Source of the DNA: Bacillus sp. HNG
Lineage (GTDB): Bacteria; Bacillota; Bacilli; Bacillales; Bacillaceae_L
Reading direction: 5' to 3'
DNA: 64,000 bases
NCBI RefSeq assembly: GCF_003400205.1
Contig: NZ_QUQV01000002.1
Coordinates: forward strand, 558,001-622,000
In this document: one piece after another, positions 54,722 through 63,152 of the stretch
Layout: each line of letters begins with the position of its first letter
How positions within the stretch are numbered: the stretch's first letter is position 1
The notes under the pieces: model-generated
The model's input: only the letters and a program-made list of their open reading frames with translations
Databases searched by the model: none
Told to the model about the DNA's origin: nothing
Made by a program: the position numbers and the translations under genes

Positions 54722-55743
54722 AGCCGTTTAATCCAAAGCTCATCTATTTTGAACCACAAGCGTTAGATTATCCGCTTGGTAAACAGCTCCTCGAAAAATT
54801 TGAAAAAATGGATGTTGAAATCCGATATACGACTTCACACAACCAGGTTAGAAATTTGCCTGGTGATAATGATTTCCAAAAATATCGAGTTGCGAAATCA
54901 ACACTTGTTGTGGGGGTAAGAAAAACGCTTAAATTTGACACCTCTAAACCTTCTGCAGAGTACGCCATCCCCTTTGCCACGGGGTGTATGGGTCATTGTC
55001 ATTATTGCTATTTACAAACCACAATGGGAACGAAACCATATATTCGTACATATGTGAATGTCGATGAAATTCTTGAAGCGGCTGATAAGTATATGGCGGA
55101 ACGTGCCCCAGAAATCACAAGGTTTGAGGCATCCTGTACATCAGATATTGTCGGAATCGACCATTTAACACACACGCTTAAACGAGCCATTGAGCACTTC
55201 GGCAAATCGGAATACGGGAAATTACGATTTGTGACGAAATTTCATCATGTCGATCACTTGCTGGACGCCGAGCATAATGGAAAAACAAGATTTCGCTTTA
55301 GTGTGAATGCGGATTATATTGTGAAAAATTTTGAGCCTGGAACGTCTCCTTTAGAAAAACGAATTGAAGCCGCAGGCAAAGTTGCGAGGGCCGGATATCC
55401 TCTTGGTTTTATCGTAGCTCCTATCTATCTTCATGAAGGATGGGAAGAGGGATATTATCACATGTTTGAACGTTTAGATGCAGAGCTACCTGAAGAAGCA
55501 AAAAAGGACCTCACCTTTGAATTCATTCAACACCGGTTTACAAAACCAGCAAAGCGAGTAATCGAAAAAAACTACCCAATGACCAAACTAGAATTGGATG
55601 AAGAAAAAAGAAGATACAAATGGGGTAAATATGGCATTGGAAAGTATATTTATCAAAAAGATGAAGAAGAGGATATCAAAAAACACCTGTACGCGTACAT
55701 GGAAAAATTCTTCCCACACGCAAAACTGGAATACTTCACATAA
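54718..55743 (+). CDS. splB: Spore photoproduct lyase
   Basis: A 341-residue radical SAM enzyme that reverts the 5-thyminyl-5,6-dihydrothymine spore photoproduct during germination. The cluster motif is C90-MGH-C94-HY-C97, and the hydrogen-donor Cys140 lies in EASCTSD, one position from Cys141 of B. subtilis. GTRLRF-type basic C-terminal residues contact DNA. It overlaps splA by four bases and forms a UV-repair group with two uvsE genes. Confidence 0.95.
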   Translation: MKPFNPKLIYFEPQALDYPLGKQLLEKFEKMDVEIRYTTSHNQVRNLPGDNDFQKYRVAKSTLVVGVRKTLKFDTSKPSAEYAIPFATGCMGHCHYCYLQTTMGTKPYIRTYVNVDEILEAADKYMAERAPEITRFEASCTSDIVGIDHLTHTLKRAIEHFGKSEYGKLRFVTKFHHVDHLLDAEHNGKTRFRFSVNADYIVKNFEPGTSPLEKRIEAAGKVARAGYPLGFIVAPIYLHEGWEEGYYHMFERLDAELPEEAKKDLTFEFIQHRFTKPAKRVIEKNYPMTKLELDEEKRRYKWGKYGIGKYIYQKDEEEDIKKHLYAYMEKFFPHAKLEYFT

Positions 55744-55762
55744 ATCAAGGTAACAATACGGT

Positions 55763-55789
55763 GGGACATAGGGACAGGTTCCTTGTCCC
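55763..55789 (+). repeat. GGGACA hairpin repeat downstream of splB
   Basis: Stem GGGACA/TGTCCC, loop TAGGGACAGGTTCCT. About 20 bases past the splB stop and before a small gene. Confidence 0.9.
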
Positions 55790-55814
55790 AAACAAAATGA
55801 CAGAGGTGAAAAAA

Positions 55815-55949
55815 ATGGCCAAGCAAAAAAAGAACAATAAACGAAACAGCGAAGTGGGCTCAGGTTCAAGATACCATGAAGAACATGCGAGCCATGTACC
55901 AGATTACGGAGCTAACAGCATGGATCCGAACGCCAAAAATGCTAAATAG
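55815..55949 (+). CDS. Small basic/polar hypothetical protein (44 aa)
   Basis: A 44-residue hydrophilic peptide, basic at the start (AKQKKNNKRNSE) and rich in Gly, Ser, Asn and His later (GSGSRYHEEHASHVPDYG). ATG follows AGAGGTG. The composition suggests a minor small acid-soluble spore-type protein, but I cannot assign a family. It lies just after the spl operon, suggesting a spore context. Confidence 0.65.
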   Translation: MAKQKKNNKRNSEVGSGSRYHEEHASHVPDYGANSMDPNAKNAK

Positions 55950-55969
55950 AAAAATGAGGTGACATCATA

Positions 55970-56335
55970 ATGGAATATGAAGCTAGAAATGCAACAGAGG
56001 CTGCGCTTCTTGATTATAAAACTGGGATAGGTACGTTTACTAAAAAAATGCCAAAATTAGCTGAACTATATAATGCGTTCACTGAAGAATGCTTTAAAGA
56101 AGGCGTCTTATCACAAAAGCAAAAACAACTTATTGCGTTAGGAATTAGTTTATATTCGCAGGATGAATATTGTATTATCTACCATACAAAAGGCTGTTTA
56201 GATCAAGGTTGTTCTGAAGAAGAAATACTAGAAGCCATCGGTGTAACGGCAGCGTTTGGCGGAGGAGCAGCTATGAGTCAAGCCGTTACTCTTGTTCAAG
56301 ATAGTATTGATGAATTGAAACAAGTGAAACAGTAA
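55970..56335 (+). CDS. Carboxymuconolactone decarboxylase/AhpD-like protein
   Basis: A 121-residue all-helical protein of the CMD/AhpD family. The motif [11 protein letters not shown] (near residue 64) keeps E-x-C-x3-H, the peroxidase-like core, but lacks the second Cys of AhpD in the CxxC spacing; a further Cys follows four residues later. It could be a hydroperoxide reductase or a decarboxylase. ATG follows GAGGTGA, 20 bases after the small gene. Terminator at 56352. Confidence 0.85.
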   Translation: MEYEARNATEAALLDYKTGIGTFTKKMPKLAELYNAFTEECFKEGVLSQKQKQLIALGISLYSQDEYCIIYHTKGCLDQGCSEEEILEAIGVTAAFGGGAAMSQAVTLVQDSIDELKQVKQ

Positions 56336-56351
56336 TACATTTGACCATAAG

Positions 56352-56381
56352 ACAGTCTTTGAATAGACTGTCTTTTTCACT
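56352..56381 (+). terminator. Terminator after CMD-family gene
   Basis: AAGACAGTCT and AGACTGTCTT form a hairpin followed by TTT. Confidence 0.85.
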
Positions 56382-56382
56382 C

Positions 56383-56409
56383 AAAAAAACACACTATCAA
56401 GTGTGTTTA
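56383..56409 (-). terminator. Terminator overlapping end of DUF2383-like gene
   Basis: AACACAC and GTGTGTT pair around TTGATA, followed by TTTTTTT on the minus strand. The hairpin begins within the last codons. Confidence 0.7.
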
Positions 56410-56846
56410 TCGTTAAGTTCTAATAGATTTCTTATCTCATCGGCATGCCGACGACTTGTATCAATCACATCTTCCGCAACCATTTTACTTTCCGGATCTA
56501 GGTCACCCTTCACAAGTTCCTCAGAATATTCCACACCATATTTTTCTAATCCTTTTAATGCATCTTTCAAAATTTCTTCTGGTTGATTTGGAAGCATAAC
56601 CTTGTGCATGAATCCGTGCATCATGCCAGAAACTCCTTCACTGTCCGCAGGTATACCATTTAAATTTTGAATGCGCTCCGCAAGCTTTTGCGCGTTCATC
56701 TTGGTCTCCTGTTGAATCGTTTGAAATTTTTGCTTTAATTCAGGCTCGTCCAGATTCTGGATATGATGCTCAAAAGCACGAATCCCCATGTATGTTCCTC
56801 TTAATAGGGTATTAAGTTCTTCAACTACAATCTCTTTGTCCTTCAA
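56397..56846 (-). CDS. Ferritin-like four-helix-bundle protein (DUF2383-type)
   Basis: A 149-residue helical protein of the DUF2383/PA2169 family. Helix blocks hold Glu and His (EELNTLLRG, AFEHHIQNL, RRHADEIRNLLEL) in positions that could bind a di-metal site. Function unknown. TTG at 56844-56846 lies 8 bases after AAAGGATG. The longer open frame begins 12 codons earlier. Confidence 0.75.
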   Translation of the reverse strand: MKDKEIVVEELNTLLRGTYMGIRAFEHHIQNLDEPELKQKFQTIQQETKMNAQKLAERIQNLNGIPADSEGVSGMMHGFMHKVMLPNQPEEILKDALKGLEKYGVEYSEELVKGDLDPESKMVAEDVIDTSRRHADEIRNLLELNDKHT

Positions 56847-56921
56847 AGACCCACATCCTTTCAATAGCAAAGAAAAGCCCAAATCAGGAAATGATTTAGG
56901 CTTACCTATTCTGTTATCTCA

Positions 56922-57548
56922 TTACTGATACATCTGGTCACTTGAACCTTTAGTTGGGCTCTGATATTGATTCATAAACTGTTGAATCATTTCTTGATTT
57001 TCGGGAACGACCTGATACATGGCCCCTACCTTTACTGTCATTGCTTGGTCAGCCGGCTCTAGTGCATAATATCCTTTTTTCACCATGTACTGCCACATAT
57101 CATAAGCGTGTGCACAACTCATCATGAAAGCTGTTTGGAAAAAGGAACGCAATTCTGGATTTGCTGCTTCCATCGCAGAATAGGCATATTCACGACCTGC
57201 TCGTTTCAACGTTAGTAAATATGCAGTTGCCATTTCGCGGTCGTTAAAATCGTCAATTGCTGTTCTTGGCTGAACTGGCGGATATGTATTAGCAGGCGTC
57301 ATGGTGAAATCAGTTAGCTTCCCGTCTTCCTTAAATAATGGTAATTCCTTTGTTGCCCCTTCCATTTGATTCAAAAATTCAACCTTCATGTTGTAGTCAC
57401 GAACGTGGAAAGGAAAATGTCTTTCTAAAATACTTTTAAATTCCGAACATTGCACATGCTGTAGCATATACGCCATATTCGTAATCGAATTTACACAACT
57501 CATTGTTAACTCATTTAATTCATGTAGCTCATGAGCCGCTAATCTCAC
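56922..57548 (-). CDS. Spore coat protein, CotF-domain type
   Basis: A 208-residue protein with a Coat_F domain: helical HELHELNELTMSCVNSIT and DREMATAYLLTLKRAGREYAYSAMEAANPELRSFFQ are typical. B. subtilis CotF is processed into two coat peptides. GTG start follows AAAGGAGG. Neighbouring small and ferritin-like genes may also be spore or stress proteins. Likely transcribed by mother-cell sigma factors, but no promoter is obvious. Confidence 0.82.
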   Translation of the reverse strand: MRLAAHELHELNELTMSCVNSITNMAYMLQHVQCSEFKSILERHFPFHVRDYNMKVEFLNQMEGATKELPLFKEDGKLTDFTMTPANTYPPVQPRTAIDDFNDREMATAYLLTLKRAGREYAYSAMEAANPELRSFFQTAFMMSCAHAYDMWQYMVKKGYYALEPADQAMTVKVGAMYQVVPENQEMIQQFMNQYQSPTKGSSDQMYQ

Positions 57549-57647
57549 TATATATTCCTCCTTTTACTCGTTATCTTTAATAGATTGCATTCAATAGGTG
57601 TTTATTATTCCGAAAAAAGGATTTGTTGTCCTAGAAAAAGAGAATTT

Positions 57648-57675
57648 GGGACGCGGGATTTTCCCCTTCATCCCA
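57648..57675 (-). repeat. Decayed member of the GGGAC repeat family
   Basis: Minus-strand GGGATG, loop AAGGGGAAAATCCCG, CGTCCC: the arms still pair with one G-U wobble. Confidence 0.5.
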
Positions 57676-57679
57676 ACAA

Positions 57680-57722
57680 AAAAGCGCCAGCCCAATTTTT
57701 ATCATCATAGGGCAGACGCTTC
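57680..57722 (-). terminator. Terminator after LLM oxidoreductase gene
   Basis: AAGCG-CTGCCC and GGGCTGGCGCTT pair, followed by TTTTTT on the minus strand. Confidence 0.8.
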
Positions 57723-57729
57723 TATCATT

Positions 57730-58725
57730 TTATAATAATTCCTTTGCCAACAATCTGTAGACATTCAAGCGTTTTTCCTGTGAATGCGGGATGCTACAAA
57801 TCATCGCTTCATCAAATCCATATTCCTCTTTCTCCTGCCTCAGTCTTTCAGCAATTGATTTTGCTGAACCAACAAGGTGAAGCTTTTTCCGATTTTCTTG
57901 AATGTTCATTCGTTCCACTTCGGTTAATGGATAATTTTGTGCTTCCTCTGGAGTTAACACCTGTCCCAGCTTTCCTGTCATGAGCCACAGACGCGCAATG
58001 TCATGTGGCAATGCTTCAAACTCAGCTTCCTCCTCTGTCTCCGCAACGGTAACCATATAGGAAACCGTAATCTCCGGTTTTTCCATAAAGACAGTTGGTT
58101 TAAATTGCTCTTTATATAAATCTAGAATCTCCTTCGTCATTTCCCCGTTGAAAAACTGCGCAAAGGAATAACCTACTCCCATACGTCCTGCCATTACAGC
58201 GCTATTACCAGTTGAACCAAGCAACCATGCTTCTGGTAAAACCACTTGAGACGGTGTTGCGATTGTATGTTTATAGAGTGGATGATCGGGTAATTCGCCC
58301 TTCAACATTTGTAACGCCAGATCGAATTTCTCGTACATATTATTTACCATGGGTTGGCGCCCTTCAGATAAAGCATAGATTGCATATTGATCTCCACCAG
58401 GTGCTCGACCGACCCCAAAATCAATTCTTCCTGGAGAATATGAACTTAGTGTTTTAAACACTTCTGCAAGCTTTAATGGAGAGTAATGCATCATCATAAC
58501 TCCACCTGTACCGATTCGAATTCGCTTCGTTTTGGCTGCCAAATGGGCAACTGAAATCTCAGGAGCTGAACTTGCATATGAACCGGTACCATGATGCTCA
58601 GCCATCCACATGCGGTGATAGCCTAATTCATCTGCCAAGATTGCAAGTTCCTCCGCTTTTTTTAATGCACCTGCTGGAGAATTTCCTTTCGTAATTGGCG
58701 CTTGGTCCAGTACACTTAATCTCAT
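57730..58725 (-). CDS. LLM-class flavin-dependent oxidoreductase
   Basis: A 331-residue TIM-barrel flavoenzyme of the bacterial luciferase-like family. WMAEHHGTGSYASSAPE and IRIGTGGVMMMHYSPLKLAE are the conserved N-terminal blocks; GRIDFGVGRAPGGD binds flavin phosphate. The substrate is unknown; family members often desulfonate or oxidise alkanes. The neighbouring FMN reductase could supply reduced flavin. ATG is 11 bases past GGAG. Confidence 0.88.
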   Translation of the reverse strand: MRLSVLDQAPITKGNSPAGALKKAEELAILADELGYHRMWMAEHHGTGSYASSAPEISVAHLAAKTKRIRIGTGGVMMMHYSPLKLAEVFKTLSSYSPGRIDFGVGRAPGGDQYAIYALSEGRQPMVNNMYEKFDLALQMLKGELPDHPLYKHTIATPSQVVLPEAWLLGSTGNSAVMAGRMGVGYSFAQFFNGEMTKEILDLYKEQFKPTVFMEKPEITVSYMVTVAETEEEAEFEALPHDIARLWLMTGKLGQVLTPEEAQNYPLTEVERMNIQENRKKLHLVGSAKSIAERLRQEKEEYGFDEAMICSIPHSQEKRLNVYRLLAKELL

Positions 58726-58749
58726 TTTCCATCATACTCCTTTCGCATT

Positions 58750-58776
58750 GGGACACAGGGACAGGTACAGTGTCCA
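58750..58776 (+). repeat. GGGACA hairpin repeat
   Basis: GGGACA, loop CAGGGACAGGTACAG, TGTCC. In the gap between the LLM oxidoreductase and the FMN reductase gene. Confidence 0.85.
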
Positions 58777-58789
58777 TATAAAAAACGAT

Positions 58790-58816
58790 GGGACAGTGAA
58801 CCTGTCCCACTGTCCC
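58790..58816 (-). repeat. GGGACA hairpin repeat overlapping FMN reductase stop codon
   Basis: Minus-strand GGGACA, loop GTGGGACAGGTTCAC, TGTCCC. It shares one base with the TAG stop, in the same phase as the uvsE copy. Confidence 0.92.
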
Positions 58817-59364
58817 TACTTTGTTTTCACAAAATCAATAAATGCGTCAACTTTACTATCTAAAAAGTTTAGTGTTGTTTCATCAACCAATTGACCTGTT
58901 TGTTCATCGATTTTTTGACTTGCAAAGTTTATCAATATCTCATTTGCACCTGGAGGTAGAACTTTCGCCTGAATACCTGGTGCCACTAAAATCTCACGTA
59001 AATGAAGTTGAGCACGAATTGTTCCCATCATTCCAGGAGTTGCACCTAGAGTCATGACAGGCTTACCAATGAAAACTTGCTCCACACGTGATGTCCAATC
59101 TAACGCATTTTTTAATACACCCGGAACTGACCAGTTGTATTCAGGTGTAATAATGATCACACCGTCAGCATTGGCAATCGCTGCTTTGAAATCCTTTACA
59201 ACCTGTGGCGGATCCAATTCATCATCTTGATTAAAATGAGGTAAAGCACCAATGTCAGGGATTTGCATATTTAGCTTATCCTTGTATCGTTCCTGCATAG
59301 TCTTAGCCACTTGCATATTAAATGAATTTTTTCTTAAACTGCCTACGAGTGTTACAATGTTCAT
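58816..59364 (-). CDS. NADPH-dependent FMN reductase
   Basis: A 182-residue flavodoxin-fold reductase. GSLRKNSFNMQ binds the FMN phosphate and TPEYNWSVPGVLKNALDW is the family signature. It reduces FMN or quinones and azo compounds. It is in tandem with the LLM monooxygenase gene, which would use reduced flavin, so the two may work as a two-component system. ATG follows GGGAGG. Confidence 0.9.
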   Translation of the reverse strand: MNIVTLVGSLRKNSFNMQVAKTMQERYKDKLNMQIPDIGALPHFNQDDELDPPQVVKDFKAAIANADGVIIITPEYNWSVPGVLKNALDWTSRVEQVFIGKPVMTLGATPGMMGTIRAQLHLREILVAPGIQAKVLPPGANEILINFASQKIDEQTGQLVDETTLNFLDSKVDAFIDFVKTK

Positions 59365-59528
59365 ACCTTTTGCCTCCCATGTGAGTTAAAAATCATTAAT
59401 AACTACACATTATAGGAATTTGTTCCATTTTTCAAACAGGTTGCTTAAGACTACGAAAATATAAAATAAAAAAATAGGCAAGCGTCGTCACTTGCCTATT
59501 TTTTGTAGAATGCAGATCTTTTATAAAT

Positions 59529-60908
59529 CTAGTGGGGCGAGGAACCCCTATCCCATACCTTCTCCCCTTGTACCCAGACTTGTCGTATGTTTTCTGGTCG
59601 CGCGAGATAGATAATTTTTTGAAAGATATCATGTAATTTTTCTTCTGGATCGTAAAGTGGAATCTTTGCTGTTTCCACGGTTGTATCAATGATTTGCGCA
59701 TCCCACACATAGTTTTCGGCAAGACGACCAATAGGTAAACTCAAGCTTTCCCCACCTCCAGCTGTAGCTAAATAAAATGCTTCATCAAGTGTTATTCGTG
59801 AATCAGGAACACCGCGCTTACTTGCTGGTAATGTCGAATCGACTCCATCCTCGAGCATTCTAGAAGAAATCACAGCCTGTTTAACATTATCAAATAAGCT
59901 TGGTGAAAATCCTCCTGAAATATCAGAGCCTAAGCCAATTTCAACTCCTTTTGATTGAAGGCGTGCGATTGGAATGACACTATTGGCAAAATACGCATTG
60001 GAGATGGGACAATGACAAACCGCAGTCCCTTTTTCAGCAAATAAATCTGCGTCATTGTCTGATAAAAAATTGCAATGCGCCATGACCGATTTTTCACGTA
60101 ATAACCCGAAATCATGAAGGGCAAACGCATCATTCTTACCGAAGCGTTCCTTGACATAACCATGTTCCCAATCACTTTCACTACAGTGGGATTGTATATG
60201 AGTATCATATTTCGCTGCTAATTCCCCTAAGCCTTGTAGTGCTTCATCTGTACAACTCGGGATAAATCGAGGGGTAACCACTGGATAGACACCCTGCTTG
60301 GTTGATTTTGCTAATTCCCTAACAGCTAAAATAAAGTCCTCGGTTTCAGTTAGTGCTGTCTTTGTATCATGGTCACGATAAAAATCCTCCGTTTGGTCAG
60401 GATTATCCATCACCACTTTTCCTACTAACCCACGCTGACCTTTTTCTGCACAAATTTCAGCCAAGAGAAAACTAGCTTCCTTATGTACTGTCGCAAAATA
60501 AAGGGCCGTTGTCGTACCATTTGCGAGCAGCGTTTGAACCACTTCGTTATACACCTTTTTCGCAAATTCGATATCCTCAAATTTGGCTTCAATCGGAAAT
60601 GTATATGTATTCAACCAATCATAAAGTGGAATATCCAATGCCGTTCCCGCTTGTGCCCATTGTGGAGCATGAACATGTAAATCAATAAACCCAGGTAAAA
60701 AATACTGTCCTTCGGTTAACCGGTGATAGTTGCTTGTATGTTGATACGCATCTATAAGTGGTTGATACTCAATATGTTCTGGACCTATTACCTTTTCAAT
60801 CATCCCATCTTCATTCACACAAAAAAGATGGTCCTTCAAAACCTCAACTTCCTTAGGCGAACGGCTTGTAAAAGCTGTTCCATGAAACACTCTTGTATAT
60901 TCACTCAT
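59529..60908 (-). CDS. Guanine deaminase (amidohydrolase type)
   Basis: A 459-residue amidohydrolase that deaminates guanine to xanthine. Metal ligands are LHVHAPQ, QSHCSES and HCNFLS and the Asp in GSDISGG; VCHCPISN is the family-specific block. It is the long type, unrelated to the CDA-fold enzyme at 45699. ATG at 60908 follows AGGTG by 6 bases; a GTG three codons earlier lies in the site. A single gene. Confidence 0.9.
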   Translation of the reverse strand: MSEYTRVFHGTAFTSRSPKEVEVLKDHLFCVNEDGMIEKVIGPEHIEYQPLIDAYQHTSNYHRLTEGQYFLPGFIDLHVHAPQWAQAGTALDIPLYDWLNTYTFPIEAKFEDIEFAKKVYNEVVQTLLANGTTTALYFATVHKEASFLLAEICAEKGQRGLVGKVVMDNPDQTEDFYRDHDTKTALTETEDFILAVRELAKSTKQGVYPVVTPRFIPSCTDEALQGLGELAAKYDTHIQSHCSESDWEHGYVKERFGKNDAFALHDFGLLREKSVMAHCNFLSDNDADLFAEKGTAVCHCPISNAYFANSVIPIARLQSKGVEIGLGSDISGGFSPSLFDNVKQAVISSRMLEDGVDSTLPASKRGVPDSRITLDEAFYLATAGGGESLSLPIGRLAENYVWDAQIIDTTVETAKIPLYDPEEKLHDIFQKIIYLARPENIRQVWVQGEKVWDRGSSPH

Positions 60909-61113
60909 TTTCGTCACCTGTATCTCGCTTTTTTATCGTATATTATAGCATACGTGTTTTGAATAGTTGCTCCGGTAATGGCTGTTTTATTAAACGTGGT
61001 GGCATATGTTCCTTTCAATGACCAAGAAAAAAGGAGTCGGAAGTCCATCTCTCCGCCCCTCATATTTTCATTTTCCAGATTGCCTTCATCTTGTTAATTA
61101 ACGAGACAACCGC

Positions 61114-61533
61114 TCACGAAAGTTTTGATAGTTTTTCATAGATGTTTAATAATTGGTTTCTTTCTTCATCCGTTAGACTTTCGAAAAGCTTCCTGCGAAG
61201 TTTTTTTCCTTCTTCATTTGCTTCAATTAAAACTTCATATCCTTTTTCCGTAATTTCCAAATAAATGACTCTACGGTTGGACTCGTCTTGTTTTCGAACC
61301 ACTAATTCTCTTTTCACAAGTTTATTTGATAGATGGGTTAAAGTAGGCGGGGTGAGTCCCAATGCTTTCGCAATATCGGAAGGTCGGCTTTTTCCATGCG
61401 TTTTCAAGTGGCCGAGCACTAGAATATGAGAGACTCCTAAATCTCCCTCAAATAGCTTATTCCATTGAATGATTAACTGATTGGTTACCTTATCCATATT
61501 ATGTAAGATTTCAAAAATCGTTTGCTCTTTCAT
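61114..61533 (-). CDS. MarR-family regulator
   Basis: A 139-residue winged-helix dimer. KSRPSDIAKALGLTPPTLTHLSNKLVKRELVVRKQDESNRRV is the helix-turn-helix and wing (DESNRRVIYLEIT is the MarR signature). The likely target is the perfect palindrome at 63123-63140 ahead of the SDR operon just upstream. Ligand unknown. Confidence 0.9.
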   Translation of the reverse strand: MKEQTIFEILHNMDKVTNQLIIQWNKLFEGDLGVSHILVLGHLKTHGKSRPSDIAKALGLTPPTLTHLSNKLVKRELVVRKQDESNRRVIYLEITEKGYEVLIEANEEGKKLRRKLFESLTDEERNQLLNIYEKLSKLS

Positions 61534-61561
61534 AAATTGTAATCCCCGCTTTCAAATATAA

Positions 61562-61590
61562 GAGCCCTTAAACAAAGTAAGGGCTCTTTT
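61562..61590 (-). terminator. Terminator after SDR operon
   Basis: AGAGCCCTTA and TAAGGGCTCT form a perfect hairpin. T runs are better on the plus strand, but position after the SDR gene suggests use on the minus strand. Confidence 0.75.
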
Positions 61591-61601
61591 TAGCATACAC
61601 A

Positions 61602-62336
61602 TTATTGGGCAGAGAATCCACCATCAATCACGATTTCTGCACCTGTAATATAAGATGATTCTTCTGAAGCAAGGAATAATGCTGCATTTGCAATGTCACT
61701 TGGTTTTCCTAATCGTTTAAGTGGTGTTGCCTGGATTAAATGACCTAAAAGTTCCTTTGAAGCACTTAAAGCTTGAGTCATTGGTGTTTCAATGATCCCA
61801 GGGAATAGGGCATTCACACGAACTCCATTACGGCCAAAGGTTGTAGCTGCAGCTTTAGATATTGCACGAACTGCTCCCTTAGAAGCTGAATAATGGTTAA
61901 AGCCTTGGCCAATCTGTGCTGTGTAAGAAGATATATTGATAATAGATCCTTGACCTTGAGCTTCCATATATGGAGCAACATGTTTCATCCCAGCAAATGG
62001 ACCGAAACCATTGATAGAAAGCATTTTTTGCCAATCATCTAGATTGATATCAGTATATGGTTTTTCTGATGATATTCCAGCGTTATTTACTAGAATATCG
62101 ATTTTACCAAATCGTTCATTCACTTCTTTTGCTAAAGCTGCCCAATCCTCGTCGGAAGCAACGTTTAGCTTCATCCCGTATACATTTTCAAGTTGACTAA
62201 TTTTTTCAAGCGCAGCCTCGTTAATATCTGCTGCGATAACGGTAGCACCTTCTTGGCTGAATAGTTTGACCATCCCTTCACCAATTCCAGAGGCTCCACC
62301 TGTAATAATAGCTACCTTATTATCCAATCTTCCCAT
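61602..62336 (-). CDS. Short-chain dehydrogenase/reductase (SDR)
   Basis: A 244-residue classical SDR. TGGASGIGEG binds NAD(P), NNAG is near residue 86, and catalytic Ser-Tyr-Lys lie in NISSYTAQIGQGFNHYSASKGA. The ending GAEIVIDGGFSAQ is typical. Substrate unknown. ATG at 62336 has AAGGAG 9 bases upstream. The second gene of the SDR pair, 13 bases after the first. Confidence 0.9.
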   Translation of the reverse strand: MGRLDNKVAIITGGASGIGEGMVKLFSQEGATVIAADINEAALEKISQLENVYGMKLNVASDEDWAALAKEVNERFGKIDILVNNAGISSEKPYTDINLDDWQKMLSINGFGPFAGMKHVAPYMEAQGQGSIINISSYTAQIGQGFNHYSASKGAVRAISKAAATTFGRNGVRVNALFPGIIETPMTQALSASKELLGHLIQATPLKRLGKPSDIANAALFLASEESSYITGAEIVIDGGFSAQ

Positions 62337-62349
62337 CTTCATTCACTCC

Positions 62350-63099
62350 TTATCGTAATTTTATTGAACCGCCATCAACCATTATTGTTTGGCCAGTAAT
62401 ATAATCTGAATCACTACTTGCCAAGAACACTGCAACTCGGCCAATATCTTGTTCTGGATCTCCAAGTTTACGCAATGGAATCTTGTTTACCATTGCTTCA
62501 TACATTTCAGGTGCACTGTCGCGCCATTGTTCAACACCTGCTGTTAATGCGATGGGTGAAATTAGATTAACGTTAATGCCTTCAGGTCCCCACTCATTTG
62601 CTGCAACACGAGAAATTGCGCGAATAGCCTCCTTTGCAGCTGCATAAGAAGTCTGTGTCATTTGTCCATCTATTCCTGCACCAGAAGCAAAGTTAATCAC
62701 TTTCCCATTAGATTTCTTTAATTCTGGATACGCTGCTTGCATAAAGTGAAAAGTAGGATAAAAGCCTGTCCCAAACGATAAATCGAGCATCTCCTGTGTT
62801 GTTTCACTAAATAATGCTTGTCTTGATGCATGTGCATTATTAACTAAAATGTCCAGCTTTCCATACTTTTTTACAACTTCATTTACAATCTCATTTACAT
62901 TTTCTTTAATGGAAATATCTTTTATAAAAAGTAAACCTTCTGTGTATTGATTGATCTCAGCGAGTGTTTCTCTCCCTTTTTCTTCATTCACATCAACTAT
63001 TGCGATGTGAGCACCTTCTTTTGCCATAGCAAGAGCCATTCCTCTACCAATACCTGAAGCACTACCAGTAATGATCCCAACTTTACCTTGTAACTTCAT
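62350..63099 (-). CDS. Short-chain dehydrogenase/reductase (SDR)
   Basis: A 249-residue classical SDR with TGSASGIGRG, NNAH (normally NNAG), and catalytic Tyr-Lys in SYAAAKEA. The ending is ITGQTIMVDGGSIKLR. Substrate unknown. ATG at 63099 lies 8 bases after AGAGG. First gene after the palindrome and promoter, followed by a second SDR gene; the pair probably act in the same pathway with the MFS transporter. Confidence 0.9.
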   Translation of the reverse strand: MKLQGKVGIITGSASGIGRGMALAMAKEGAHIAIVDVNEEKGRETLAEINQYTEGLLFIKDISIKENVNEIVNEVVKKYGKLDILVNNAHASRQALFSETTQEMLDLSFGTGFYPTFHFMQAAYPELKKSNGKVINFASGAGIDGQMTQTSYAAAKEAIRAISRVAANEWGPEGINVNLISPIALTAGVEQWRDSAPEMYEAMVNKIPLRKLGDPEQDIGRVAVFLASSDSDYITGQTIMVDGGSIKLR

Positions 63100-63122
63100 T
63101 ATCATAACCTCTTTTCGTTATA

Positions 63123-63140
63123 CATTTAGATATCTAAATG
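63123..63140. promoter_or_regulatory. Perfect palindromic operator, MarR type
   Basis: CATTTAGATATCTAAATG is an 18-base perfect palindrome between promoter (63153-63181) and first SDR gene. It matches the shape of MarR-family operators, and a marR gene closes the cluster. Confidence 0.8.
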
Positions 63141-63152
63141 TTTTACATCTAA

